Below are positions 48,681-55,442 of a stretch of 55,442 bases of DNA, piece after piece. Location: the IMG/VR virus record IMGVR_UViG_3300009159_000086, positions 1-55,442 of that record. One strand, written 5' to 3'. The DNA is from a virus. The notes under the pieces were generated by a model that saw only the letters and a program-made list of their open reading frames with translations, was not told the DNA's origin and searched no databases. The first letter of the stretch is position 1, and each line of letters opens with the position of its first letter. The position numbers were made by a program, and so were the translations under genes.

Positions 48681-49853
48681 ATGTCATCTATTGATAAAAA
48701 GGCATTTGGTATTAGCGATTCGCTAATCAATGCAGTAAACGAAGCACTAAAAGGTGGTCAGGTCAAGCTCGACAAGAACCACAACGGCAAGATTGATGGT
48801 CAAGACTTCAAGATGCTCCGTAAGGAAGAAGTTGTTGACGAAGGCAATCCCGCTAATAAAGAAAAGAAAAATGCTGCTGCAGCTGCTGTTGGTGCTAAGA
48901 ACAAAGATTCTCAGTATCTAACCAGAATTAATCCATCGGTTGCTGATAAGATTCGCGGACGCGAAAAGATGTCAGGCAATGATCGTAAGCAGTTCGAAGA
49001 AGTTCAGGTAGACGAAGCCGGTATGCCTGCATCTGTTATTAAAAGCAAGCAGAACCGTGCTAATATGACTGATAAACAATTTGCTGATTCGCACAAAAAT
49101 CACTCTGATGCAGATCTAAGATCAATGGCTTGGCGTCATGGTCTTGGTAAACCAGGTACGCCAGGACATGATCATTATGTCAATAAGCGCAATAAAGGTT
49201 TGAAAGAAGACGTTGAACAGGTAGACGAACTTTCAACTGACACATATCATAGCGCTGCTAAGAAAGCTGCTAAGAGAGCTATGGGTGATGCTCAGGGTCG
49301 TTCTGGTCCTATCTTCAAGAAGTATGCCGGAATGGCTAATAAGTTCCGCGATAAGGGAATGAGCCAGGAAAAGAAAGAAAAGGCTGTGAAGGAAGAAACT
49401 GACCCAGGTTTCGTAGCCGAAGCCGATAATGCAGTAGCAAAGCAGATTGCTGCTAAGAAAGACACTTTTAAAAAGCAGCTTCAACAAAAAATTGCTGCTA
49501 AGCAAATGAACACAATGCAAGCTAAGGCTAATAAGCGTTTGTCTAACATTCATGCAAGCAACGATAAATGCACTTGTCAAGAAGGCAAGGGAAAGAGCAT
49601 GACTTGTGAGATGCATGGTGATAAAGATAAAGCTATGAAAGGTGGAAAAGAACAGATTATCGTAAATCCTCCTATGCGTGAAGCAGCCGAGCTACCTAAG
49701 AAGGTGATTACTAAGGGACATGAAATTGCTAAGTCTCTTATCAAGCACAAATCAGGTGTAGATAATCCATATGCAGTAGGGATGGCTCAGGCTAAGAAAT
49801 CTGCGAAAATGAAGGCTTATCGTTCTGAAAGAGATAAGAACAAAGAAGACTAA
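48681..49853 (+). CDS. EF-hand-like, Lys-rich late protein (probably head-internal)
   Basis: A 390-aa protein, highly charged. Residues 32-45 (DKNHNGKIDGQDF) form a canonical EF-hand loop, so Ca2+ binding is likely. Several elements recur across virion-associated proteins of environmental T4-like phages: EEVQVDEAG, EDVEQVDELS, KGHEIAKSLIKHKSGVDNPYAVGMAQAKKSAKMK, and a Cys cluster CTCQEGKGKSMTCEMHG. No enzymatic domain seen. It starts 1 nt after the previous stop. Confidence 0.6.
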   Translation: MSSIDKKAFGISDSLINAVNEALKGGQVKLDKNHNGKIDGQDFKMLRKEEVVDEGNPANKEKKNAAAAAVGAKNKDSQYLTRINPSVADKIRGREKMSGNDRKQFEEVQVDEAGMPASVIKSKQNRANMTDKQFADSHKNHSDADLRSMAWRHGLGKPGTPGHDHYVNKRNKGLKEDVEQVDELSTDTYHSAAKKAAKRAMGDAQGRSGPIFKKYAGMANKFRDKGMSQEKKEKAVKEETDPGFVAEADNAVAKQIAAKKDTFKKQLQQKIAAKQMNTMQAKANKRLSNIHASNDKCTCQEGKGKSMTCEMHGDKDKAMKGGKEQIIVNPPMREAAELPKKVITKGHEIAKSLIKHKSGVDNPYAVGMAQAKKSAKMKAYRSERDKNKED

Positions 49854-49855
49854 TA

Positions 49856-49863
49856 ACTAAATA
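49856..49863 (+). promoter_or_regulatory. Probable late promoter box (ACTAAATA)
   Basis: Just after the stop of the EF-hand-like gene, 55 nt before ATG 49919. Confidence 0.45.
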
Positions 49864-49918
49864 ATAAACTATATTATGCCGAGTAGTCAGCTAACGAAAA
49901 GCGGAAAGGAAAAGACAA

Positions 49919-50656
49919 ATGGCACTTTGGGGTTTTTCAAGAGAATCAGGTCAGGTAGCATCTGGCGCAAACACAGTAGCAGGCATCGTTAAGGGATATC
50001 GTCCACTTCCACAAGTATCAGGATCTGAAGAACCAGATGTTGGTGGTAATATTCAGAACGCAAATAAGCGCAACGTAATTGCTACAACAGCTGGATGGGT
50101 TCGTCGTGCAAATCGCACAGATACACACGGAAACATTCGTCAGGTTGACGAAATTCTTGTTGCTGCTAATCCAGGAAGTGGATTTAGCTACACATCAAAC
50201 ACATATCTAGGTCGTCCAGATATCTGTGAAATTTTCGTCAAGACAAATGCTAATAACGTAATTTCAGCTAACGTATCAGCTAACCTTTATGTTGTATTCA
50301 ATATGCCTGTTCATCTTCGTGCGTCATCTAACGCTCTGTCGATCAGCATTTCGAATACAGCTGGTGGTAATCATGCTGTTGCTCGTATTGCTGCTTCTGC
50401 AGCTGCTCGCGCAAACGTTGCTAACAACGTTCTTGTGTTTACTATGCCTAAGTTGCAGGGTCGCACAGGATCACTAAAAGCAACTTATCATATCAACGCT
50501 CAGTCGATCTTGGTTACGGGTAATCCGCTCTACAATCCAGAACAGGGAACTACGCACGCTGCTAATCTTGTAATTACAGGAGCAACTGCTAACGCTCTTT
50601 CAAATGGTTGGGGTAATCGTATCACCAATTTCACAGTATCGCCAAAAGGCGTTTAA
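49919..50656 (+). CDS. Virion structural protein
   Basis: A 245-aa protein. ALWGFSRESGQ at the N-terminus, NVIATTAGWVRR, RQVDEILVAANPGSGFSY and PDICEIFV are features of a structural protein in environmental T4-like phages. The C-terminal half is Ala/Asn-rich beta (ISISNTAGGNHAVARIAA). Its own late box and GGAAAGGA ribosome-binding site precede it. The exact virion position is unknown. Confidence 0.6.
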   Translation: MALWGFSRESGQVASGANTVAGIVKGYRPLPQVSGSEEPDVGGNIQNANKRNVIATTAGWVRRANRTDTHGNIRQVDEILVAANPGSGFSYTSNTYLGRPDICEIFVKTNANNVISANVSANLYVVFNMPVHLRASSNALSISISNTAGGNHAVARIAASAAARANVANNVLVFTMPKLQGRTGSLKATYHINAQSILVTGNPLYNPEQGTTHAANLVITGATANALSNGWGNRITNFTVSPKGV

Positions 50657-50673
50657 TAGATCGGAGTCGCTAA

Positions 50674-51054
50674 ATGGCTGACAAGAAAGTAACACAACTT
50701 ACAGCATTGACGACGCCAACGGCTCCAGATCTGCTGCTGATCGTTGATGATCCAAACGGAACACCAGTATCGAAGAAAATTACTCTTAAGAGTCTCTTCG
50801 GTGCTGTTACTTCGAATACGGTGTTCAGCGCAAACGTGACTGCTTCTGGCAACAGAGTTCAGCTTGCGTCGAACGTCAACATCACTAAGACTCTTACAGC
50901 TAACACAGTTAAGATTACGTTTGGATCTACTCCAGGTTCAAACAATGCAATTTCTGTCGGTATGGCTGTAGGTGAAATGCGTTTCACTAATACATATTTG
51001 TATATTGCAGTGAACGCGACAACAATCAAGCGAGTAGCACTGGGTACATTTTAA
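50674..51054 (+). CDS. Tail fibre-type structural protein
   Basis: A 126-aa protein. The N-terminus ADKKVTQLTALTTPTAPDLLLIVDDPNGTPVSKKITLKSLFG is a widespread phage fibre/structural module. The C-terminal part is beta-rich (GEMRFTNTYLYIAVNATTIKRV). It overlaps the holin-like gene by TAATG. Confidence 0.65.
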   Translation: MADKKVTQLTALTTPTAPDLLLIVDDPNGTPVSKKITLKSLFGAVTSNTVFSANVTASGNRVQLASNVNITKTLTANTVKITFGSTPGSNNAISVGMAVGEMRFTNTYLYIAVNATTIKRVALGTF

Positions 51055-51389
51055 TGACAACTGAAGTAGCAGCAAGTTATCTCGTAGCAAAAATTGTTTC
51101 AGCCGTCGGAGGGTTGTTCGGTGGTCTATCTATGTTTGCCTTCATGAAACCGCATACTATTATGGATGCAACGATTCGTGGAGGTATATGCACAGGATCA
51201 GCTATTATAGGTGCTCCTGTGTTGTGTCAATTTTTAGAAAAGGTAGAAACAGCAGAATATCTATTATTCTGTGGTGCTGTAATAGGATTCTTAGCATGGG
51301 GCGTGTTATCTATGATAGCACGCTTTTTCATTAAAGCAGAAGCGGCGAACAAAGATATTGTGGAGGCCGCCAAGGAAATTAAAAATTGA
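51054..51389 (+). CDS. Holin-like membrane protein
   Basis: A 111-aa protein with three hydrophobic segments (VAKIVSAVGGLFGGLSMFAF; GICTGSAIIGAPVLCQFL; LLFCGAVIGFLAWGVLSMIARFFI) and a charged C-terminal tail, fitting a small class I-type holin. It lies 0.8 kb upstream of a spanin pair, supporting a lysis role, although another holin adjoins the endolysin at 31472. It could alternatively be an antiholin or an unrelated membrane protein. Confidence 0.55.
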   Translation: MTTEVAASYLVAKIVSAVGGLFGGLSMFAFMKPHTIMDATIRGGICTGSAIIGAPVLCQFLEKVETAEYLLFCGAVIGFLAWGVLSMIARFFIKAEAANKDIVEAAKEIKN

Positions 51390-51390
51390 A

Positions 51391-51780
51391 ATGAAGGGTA
51401 ATTTGAACGATAATAATTTTTTTCTGTATGCTGCGCGTTATTATATAAATCCTTGTGTTGATGAGCAAGAGTTTCTTGAAGATCTCACTAGAATTAAAAA
51501 TCTTCGTAGGCTATTCGGGCGCTATGAAAAACACGGTGAATTGAAAGATAGACTTATATTAAATCATCTAGTGATTTTGTACAATGTCTTTGATCACAAA
51601 GCGCTCACTCGAATGCTCGTGCTGAAATTGTACGATCATTTACACATATTAAAACCTTTTCTTATGCTGTTAAATTATTGGCCTGAGCGAGTTGAAGATA
51701 TCGGTCCAGAGAACGTAACGATTATATCTAGCGACGTTATCATGGACATGCGGATCGTTGATGTTCTAAGGAAAATCTAA
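51391..51780 (+). CDS. Conserved T4-like phage protein of unknown function
   Basis: A 129-aa helical protein. NNFFLYAARYYINPCVDEQEFLEDLTRIKNLRRLF, LKDRLILNHLVILYNVFDHKALTRML and LKPFLMLLNYWPE are typical of a family present in nearly all environmental T4-like phages. Function is not known. The ribosome-binding site is weak (AAGGA at distance), and overlap with upstream coding suggests coupling. Confidence 0.7.
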   Translation: MKGNLNDNNFFLYAARYYINPCVDEQEFLEDLTRIKNLRRLFGRYEKHGELKDRLILNHLVILYNVFDHKALTRMLVLKLYDHLHILKPFLMLLNYWPERVEDIGPENVTIISSDVIMDMRIVDVLRKI

Positions 51781-52184
51781 TGCTCAATGAAATCTCACCC
51801 GAACTAGTCGGTAAAGTAAACAAAGCGCGAGTGATTGGCGGTAAGCCAAGCAAAACTCCTGCTGGTGATAAGACTCGTTCTATTGCTGTTCGTAAGGCTT
51901 GGCTTAAAACTAAAGTCGGAACTGTCAAAGAAGAAGGCGAAGGTGGTCCTGCTAATCATGCTGGTCCCGCCACTAGCACTTCTGACGTTCATTGGAGCAA
52001 GAAACAACCTAAAGTAGGAATGTCTGGCAAGCTTAAGAAGTATGGTCAGCCGATGATATTCAAAGCTATGGTGCGCCGTAAGGCAACGAACGAAGCTACA
52101 GTCTACTATAAAGCATTAAAGAAACGTGTTAAAGCAGTGAGTCGTACAAGCGCAATGGGAGACGGTTCAGACGGGAGTGCGTAA
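51780..52184 (+). CDS. Small basic hypothetical protein
   Basis: A 134-aa protein rich in Lys, Gly, Ser and Ala (KARVIGGKPSKTPAGDKTRS, KKQPKVGMSGKLKKYGQP, VYYKALKKRVKAVSRTS). The basic character and late neighbourhood suggest nucleic-acid contact or packaging in the head. No family recognised. It overlaps both neighbours by TAATG. Confidence 0.5.
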   Translation: MLNEISPELVGKVNKARVIGGKPSKTPAGDKTRSIAVRKAWLKTKVGTVKEEGEGGPANHAGPATSTSDVHWSKKQPKVGMSGKLKKYGQPMIFKAMVRRKATNEATVYYKALKKRVKAVSRTSAMGDGSDGSA

Positions 52185-52645
52185 TGGGTATAGGAATTAA
52201 AATTGCAATCGCTGCAATCCTATTCTCGATAGTGTCTGGTGGATATTTCTATATTCAAGCACTAGAAGGGAAACTAGAAGCAGCTGCTGAAGTTCAGCAA
52301 CGCCTAGAAGGTGTTATTGATCAGCAGAAAATGGTTCTCGAACAGAATCAAAAAGACATCGAAAAGATGCAAGAACTCAATAGCAGCGTAGCCAAAGTTG
52401 CAGAAGATGCGCAGATCGAAGCTAATGCGTTGCGTAATAAGTTCGGTCGCCTTAGTGGTCTTGTTAAGAATAATCCAGGCGAAGCAGAAATGAGAGTCAA
52501 TCGCGGCACAAAAGATGCGCTGCGCTGCAATGAAATCGTGACAGGTTCACGCTTGACAGCGGACGAAATATCTGGTAAAATTCAAAACAATATATGTCCT
52601 GAACTAATAAAGACTAAGGCTCCTAAAAAGGAGGCAGCGAAATGA
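52184..52645 (+). CDS. Inner-membrane spanin candidate (Rz-like)
   Basis: A 153-aa protein with one N-terminal signal anchor (residues 5-24, IKIAIAAILFSIVSGGYFYI) followed by a long coiled coil (about 28-100: ALEGKLEAAAEVQQRLEGVIDQQKMVLEQ...) and a two-Cys C-terminal part. This is the i-spanin layout. The adjacent overlapping lipoprotein gene is the matching o-spanin, and the pair would fuse inner and outer membranes in the last step of lysis. Confidence 0.72.
   Translation: MGIGIKIAIAAILFSIVSGGYFYIQALEGKLEAAAEVQQRLEGVIDQQKMVLEQNQKDIEKMQELNSSVAKVAEDAQIEANALRNKFGRLSGLVKNNPGEAEMRVNRGTKDALRCNEIVTGSRLTADEISGKIQNNICPELIKTKAPKKEAAK
52553..52581 (+). promoter_or_regulatory. Possible internal promoter in spanin gene
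   Basis: TTGACA, 17 bp, TAAAAT, 61 nt upstream of the o-spanin ATG. Sequence-only candidate. Confidence 0.35.
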
Positions 52646-52983
52646 GAATAGCTCTAGTCGCACTCTGTGGTCTTTTCTTGACAGGATGTAACGAAACAGT
52701 TAAGGTATTGGATAAACCTGTGCTTGTTGAAAAAGCCGAACTCATCCTCCCCACAACTCCGCCAGTAGTCCAATCAGAAATGACATGGACTATCATCACG
52801 CCGGAAAATTTCCTACAAAAGATTAAAGAGCTCGAAGGCAAACAAGAAGTGGTCTACTACGCCTTAACAGCCCAGGGCTATCAGAATCTTAGCATGAATA
52901 TCGCTGAGCTGCGTAAGTACATACAGAATCAGAACGCAGTCATAGCAGCCTACAAAGAATATTATAGAAAGAAAGCGAAATAA
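52642..52983 (+). CDS. Outer-membrane lipoprotein spanin candidate (Rz1-like)
   Basis: A 113-aa protein. The signal peptide ends in FLTGC (lipobox; Cys16 lipidated), followed by a Pro-containing linker (ELILPTTPPVVQ) and a helical C-terminus. It overlaps the i-spanin gene by 4 nt. It is larger than classical Rz1 but fits the two-component spanin arrangement. Confidence 0.7.
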   Translation: MRIALVALCGLFLTGCNETVKVLDKPVLVEKAELILPTTPPVVQSEMTWTIITPENFLQKIKELEGKQEVVYYALTAQGYQNLSMNIAELRKYIQNQNAVIAAYKEYYRKKAK

Positions 52984-52986
52984 CTC

Positions 52987-53015
52987 TTGACATCCTTCCT
53001 AGGACTTATTATAAT
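52987..53015 (+). promoter_or_regulatory. Consensus early promoter of primase gene
   Basis: Perfect TTGACA (52987-52992), 17 bp, TATAAT (53010-53015). The -10 box ends 6 nt before the primase ATG and no Shine-Dalgarno sequence exists, so it is probably leaderless. Confidence 0.92.
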
Positions 53016-53021
53016 GAACCT

Positions 53022-54026
53022 ATGTCTACTATCACTGATCATAAATATGCGAACATGATTTCTCACAAGCTTCTGCTGTTTAAGCGGAAGTCTGAGAGGG
53101 TCTATAATTTCCGCTGCCCGTTCTGTGGCGATTCACAAAAGAACAAATTGAAAACCCGTGGTTATCTGTTCGAGAAATCGGGCGGACTAATATATAAGTG
53201 TCATAATTGCGATGTCGGTACTAATCTTTATAAACTTATTGAGCTCGTTGATCCTAGTCTTGCCAAAGCGTACAGATTAGAATCATACAAAGATAAAGTC
53301 GAAGCTGGTAAGACAGACGACTTTATTATCCCAAAAACTGAAGCTCCGCGTCCTAAAATCATTCTAGACGAAATGTTGCCGAGGCTCGATGAGCTTCCAG
53401 CAACACATCGTGCTGTCGAGTATGCCAAAGGTCGTAAGATTCCTAAGGAACGCTGGAACGATCTTTACTACGCACGCGACATGAAGGTGCTAGAAAAACT
53501 TAATCCTGCATATGAAGGACGTATCGTTTCTGATGAGCGTCTTGTTATACCATTTCGTCGTGAAGATGGTTTGCTTACTGGCGTCAGTGGTCGCGCCATG
53601 GGTAACTCGTCATTGCGATATGTAACTATTCGTATCACAGATGATCCTTTGATCTATGGTCTCGATCGCGTATCTCGCGGGAAAACTATATATGTTGTAG
53701 AAGGACCTATCGACAGTATGTTCCTTGATAATGCCATTGCGGCTGGGGGAACGGACTTCGCACGAGCCCTATATAATGTTTCTGGTGAAGAAGTCGTATT
53801 AATCTTCGATAATCAACCAAGAAATAAGCAAGTCGTAAAGCGTGTAGAATCTTTTGTGCCTCGTGGTCATGGAATGGTTATCTGGAATTCTTCGTGGACA
53901 TATAAAGATATTAATGATGCTATTATGTCGGGTCTCAACAGTTCGCAAGTTGAGTATCTGCTAAATAAATCCACGTTTAAGGGCTTAGCTCTTAAGCTTG
54001 CAATCCGAGACTGGAAAAAGTGCTAA
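53022..54026 (+). CDS. 61: DNA primase gp61
   Basis: A 334-aa DnaG-type primase. The zinc-binding N-terminus has CPFCGDS (about residue 28) and CHNCDVGTN (about 61). The TOPRIM core has DERLVIPFRREDG, GVSGRAMG, YVVEGPIDSMFL (acidic Glu/Asp, about 225) and VVLIFDNQPRNKQ. Length equals T4 gp61 (342 aa). It makes lagging-strand primers with helicase gp41. The start lies just after the promoter. Confidence 0.95.
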   Translation: MSTITDHKYANMISHKLLLFKRKSERVYNFRCPFCGDSQKNKLKTRGYLFEKSGGLIYKCHNCDVGTNLYKLIELVDPSLAKAYRLESYKDKVEAGKTDDFIIPKTEAPRPKIILDEMLPRLDELPATHRAVEYAKGRKIPKERWNDLYYARDMKVLEKLNPAYEGRIVSDERLVIPFRREDGLLTGVSGRAMGNSSLRYVTIRITDDPLIYGLDRVSRGKTIYVVEGPIDSMFLDNAIAAGGTDFARALYNVSGEEVVLIFDNQPRNKQVVKRVESFVPRGHGMVIWNSSWTYKDINDAIMSGLNSSQVEYLLNKSTFKGLALKLAIRDWKKC

Positions 54027-54085
54027 CGTATGACGCAATGTCTGCGAACGATAAAGAACGTCTAAAGAAAAGAAACGGAGTACCT

Positions 54086-55442
54086 ATGTCGAATTCTCTA
54101 CCAACCCTTTACCAAGAATTTATTCACTTATCAAGATATTCAAGATTTTTATGGAACGAGGGTCGTAGAGAAAGTTGGCAAGAAACTATAGGTCGTTTCT
54201 TTGATTTCTTTGAAGGTCATCTCAAGGAAAACCATAGCTATGATATCACTGCGTTGCGTGCTGAACTCGAAGACGCAGTACTATCTCAGAAGGTGATGCC
54301 TTCTATGCGTTGCGTCATGACTGCGGGTGAAGCGCTCAAGCGCGAAAACATCGCAGCTTATAACTGCTCGTATGTCGCAGTTAATAGCCCACGTTCATTC
54401 GACGAAATCCTTTATATTCTCATGAACGGAACAGGCGTTGGTTTTTCTGTCGAGTCAAAGGACGTAGAGCAACTTCCTATTGTATCGGAAGATTTTCATA
54501 AGTCCGACACGACTATTGTTGTGGCAGATTCTAAGCTTGGTTGGGCTAAGTCGCTTAAAGAATTGATTGGAATGCTTTATGTTGGGCAGATTCCGCGTTG
54601 GGATTTGAGCAAGATTCGCCCAGCTGGTGCTCCTCTTAAGACGTTCGGTGGTCGTGCTTCCGGACCAGAACCTCTTGATGCGCTATTCAAGTTTTGCATT
54701 GAAGTGTTCAAGAAAGCTGCTGGTCGTCGTCTAAACACATTGGAGTGTCATGACATTGTTTGTAAAATCGCTGACATCGTTGTTGTGGGTGGCGTCCGTC
54801 GTTCCGCTCTTATTAGCCTATCTGATCTTTCGGATGATCGTATGCGCGTGGCAAAATCTGGTCAGTGGTGGATGGATCAGTCGCAGAGGGCACTAGCTAA
54901 TAACTCCGCTATCTATAAGGAAAAGCCAGATATCGGTTTGTTCATGGAAGAGTGGAAGTCACTCTATGAATCTAAGTCGGGCGAGCGTGGTATTTTCAAT
55001 CGCGCGAGCGCGAAGGCTACTGTTATCAAGCATGGTCGTCGTGATCCTAACTATGACTTTGGCACTAATCCTTGCTCCGAGATTATTTTGCGCGATAAGG
55101 AGTTCTGTAATCTGTCAGAAGTTGTTATCCGTGAAACAGACACGATGGAAACTCTTAAGGAAAAGGTCTACTGGGCTACCATTCTTGGTACATGGCAGTC
55201 AACACTAACTGGATTTAAATATCTATCATCATCTTGGAAGCGCAACTGTGAAGAAGAGCGTTTGCTCGGTGTGTCAATGACAGGAATCATGGATAATGAC
55301 CTCACAAATGGAAAACTCTCAGGAATTGAAGGCCGCTTGGCAGAGCTTCGTGAAATTGCAGTCGCCACGAATGCAAAGTTTGCTAAAGAATTGGGTATTC
55401 CGCAATCTGCTGCTGTTACCTGTGTTAAGCCTTCTGGGACTG
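54086..55442 (+). CDS. nrdJ: Class II (adenosylcobalamin-dependent) ribonucleotide reductase, 5' part
   Basis: The frame runs without a stop from ATG 54086 to the window end: 452 residues of a monomeric B12-type reductase. RFLWNEGRRESWQETIGRFFDF begins the protein. PSMRCVMTAGEAL and NIAAYNCSYV (first redox Cys) follow, then MNGTGVGFSVESKDV, LGWAKSLKELI, RPAGAPLKTFGGRASGPEPLDALF, LECHDIV, RRSALISLSDL, NPCSEI (thiyl-radical Cys region), and LLGVSMTGIMDN. CGGAG at 54076-54080 favours ATG 54086 over the in-frame ATG 54038. It supplies dNTPs for phage replication and depends on host cobalamin. The 3' end is cut off. Confidence 0.9.
   Translation, partial: MSNSLPTLYQEFIHLSRYSRFLWNEGRRESWQETIGRFFDFFEGHLKENHSYDITALRAELEDAVLSQKVMPSMRCVMTAGEALKRENIAAYNCSYVAVNSPRSFDEILYILMNGTGVGFSVESKDVEQLPIVSEDFHKSDTTIVVADSKLGWAKSLKELIGMLYVGQIPRWDLSKIRPAGAPLKTFGGRASGPEPLDALFKFCIEVFKKAAGRRLNTLECHDIVCKIADIVVVGGVRRSALISLSDLSDDRMRVAKSGQWWMDQSQRALANNSAIYKEKPDIGLFMEEWKSLYESKSGERGIFNRASAKATVIKHGRRDPNYDFGTNPCSEIILRDKEFCNLSEVVIRETDTMETLKEKVYWATILGTWQSTLTGFKYLSSSWKRNCEEERLLGVSMTGIMDNDLTNGKLSGIEGRLAELREIAVATNAKFAKELGIPQSAAVTCVKPSGT

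Noticed and set aside
54038-54085. Upstream ATG of the ribonucleotide reductase frame
   Set aside because: There is no Shine-Dalgarno sequence before 54038, whereas CGGAG is well placed for ATG 54086, where family similarity begins.
1-55442. tRNA genes
   Set aside because: Intergenic gaps were read for tRNA-like TpsiC-arm/CCA patterns and none was found; GTTCGA matches lie inside coding genes. A tRNAscan run would be decisive.

Overview
The window is a stretch of a T4-superfamily myovirus genome. Every confident gene lies on the + strand, tightly packed and often overlapping by 1-14 nt. It carries T4 core genes for replication and recombination (uvsY, uvsW, 46, 47, 45, 44, 62, regA, 43, uvsX, 41, 61), the late sigma factor gene 55, and the head genes 21-22-23. 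Many accessory proteins are of the kind seen in marine and environmental T4-like phages: Hsp20, peptide deformylase, Dps-like ferritin, SprT-like peptidase, DUF6445-type oxygenase and small Sm-like proteins. A 49-aa DUF1127-like protein, an RlpA-like lipoprotein and a GTA-type 3TM holin point to an alphaproteobacterial host. This is an inference; the host is not shown directly.

Layout. 1-6388: late tail-fibre and structural genes, several with Mtd-like N-termini, one glycine-rich and one with near-identical internal repeats. 6401-10815: head cluster (core proteins, prohead protease, scaffold, major capsid protein), then a strong terminator. 10915-11460: tail-tube-like protein. 11528-19368: early operon uvsY-uvsW-Sm-like-55-47-46-def-unknown-DUF4338. 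19424-25029: a GC-richer early block of tiny genes, most with their own promoter, around a CobT-like (VWA + HEVGH) and CobS/MoxR-like pair, ending with a winged-helix protein and a bS21 ribosomal-protein homologue. 25069-30074: glycosyltransferase, clamp 45, loader 44, second glycosyltransferase, GIY-YIG-like protein, Zn protein, loader 62, regA. 30140-31942: Hsp20, DUF1127-like, GH19 endolysin, 3TM holin. 31952-39165: Sm-like, polymerase 43, small genes, uvsX, helicase 41. 39242-41131: SprT-like, glutaredoxin, oxygenase, RlpA-like. 41204-50656: late, probably virion or head-internal proteins, including a ligase-like protein and a nucleotidyltransferase fusion, plus Dps. 50674-52983: fibre protein, holin-like protein and a spanin pair. 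53022-end: primase 61 and a class II ribonucleotide reductase cut by the window end.

Regulation is unusually readable. Early genes have sigma70-type promoters (TTGACA, 17 bp, TANNNT). Late genes have T4-type TATAAATA or CTAAATA boxes, matching the presence of genes 55 and 45. Several promoters lie so close to the start codon that the mRNA should be leaderless. Several -35 boxes contain the upstream gene's TGA stop. Two intergenic regions (11461-11512 and 42601-42651) carry a near-identical minus-strand consensus promoter aimed back into late genes. No tRNA gene, CRISPR array or insertion sequence was seen. No gene-free stretch exceeds 300 bases.
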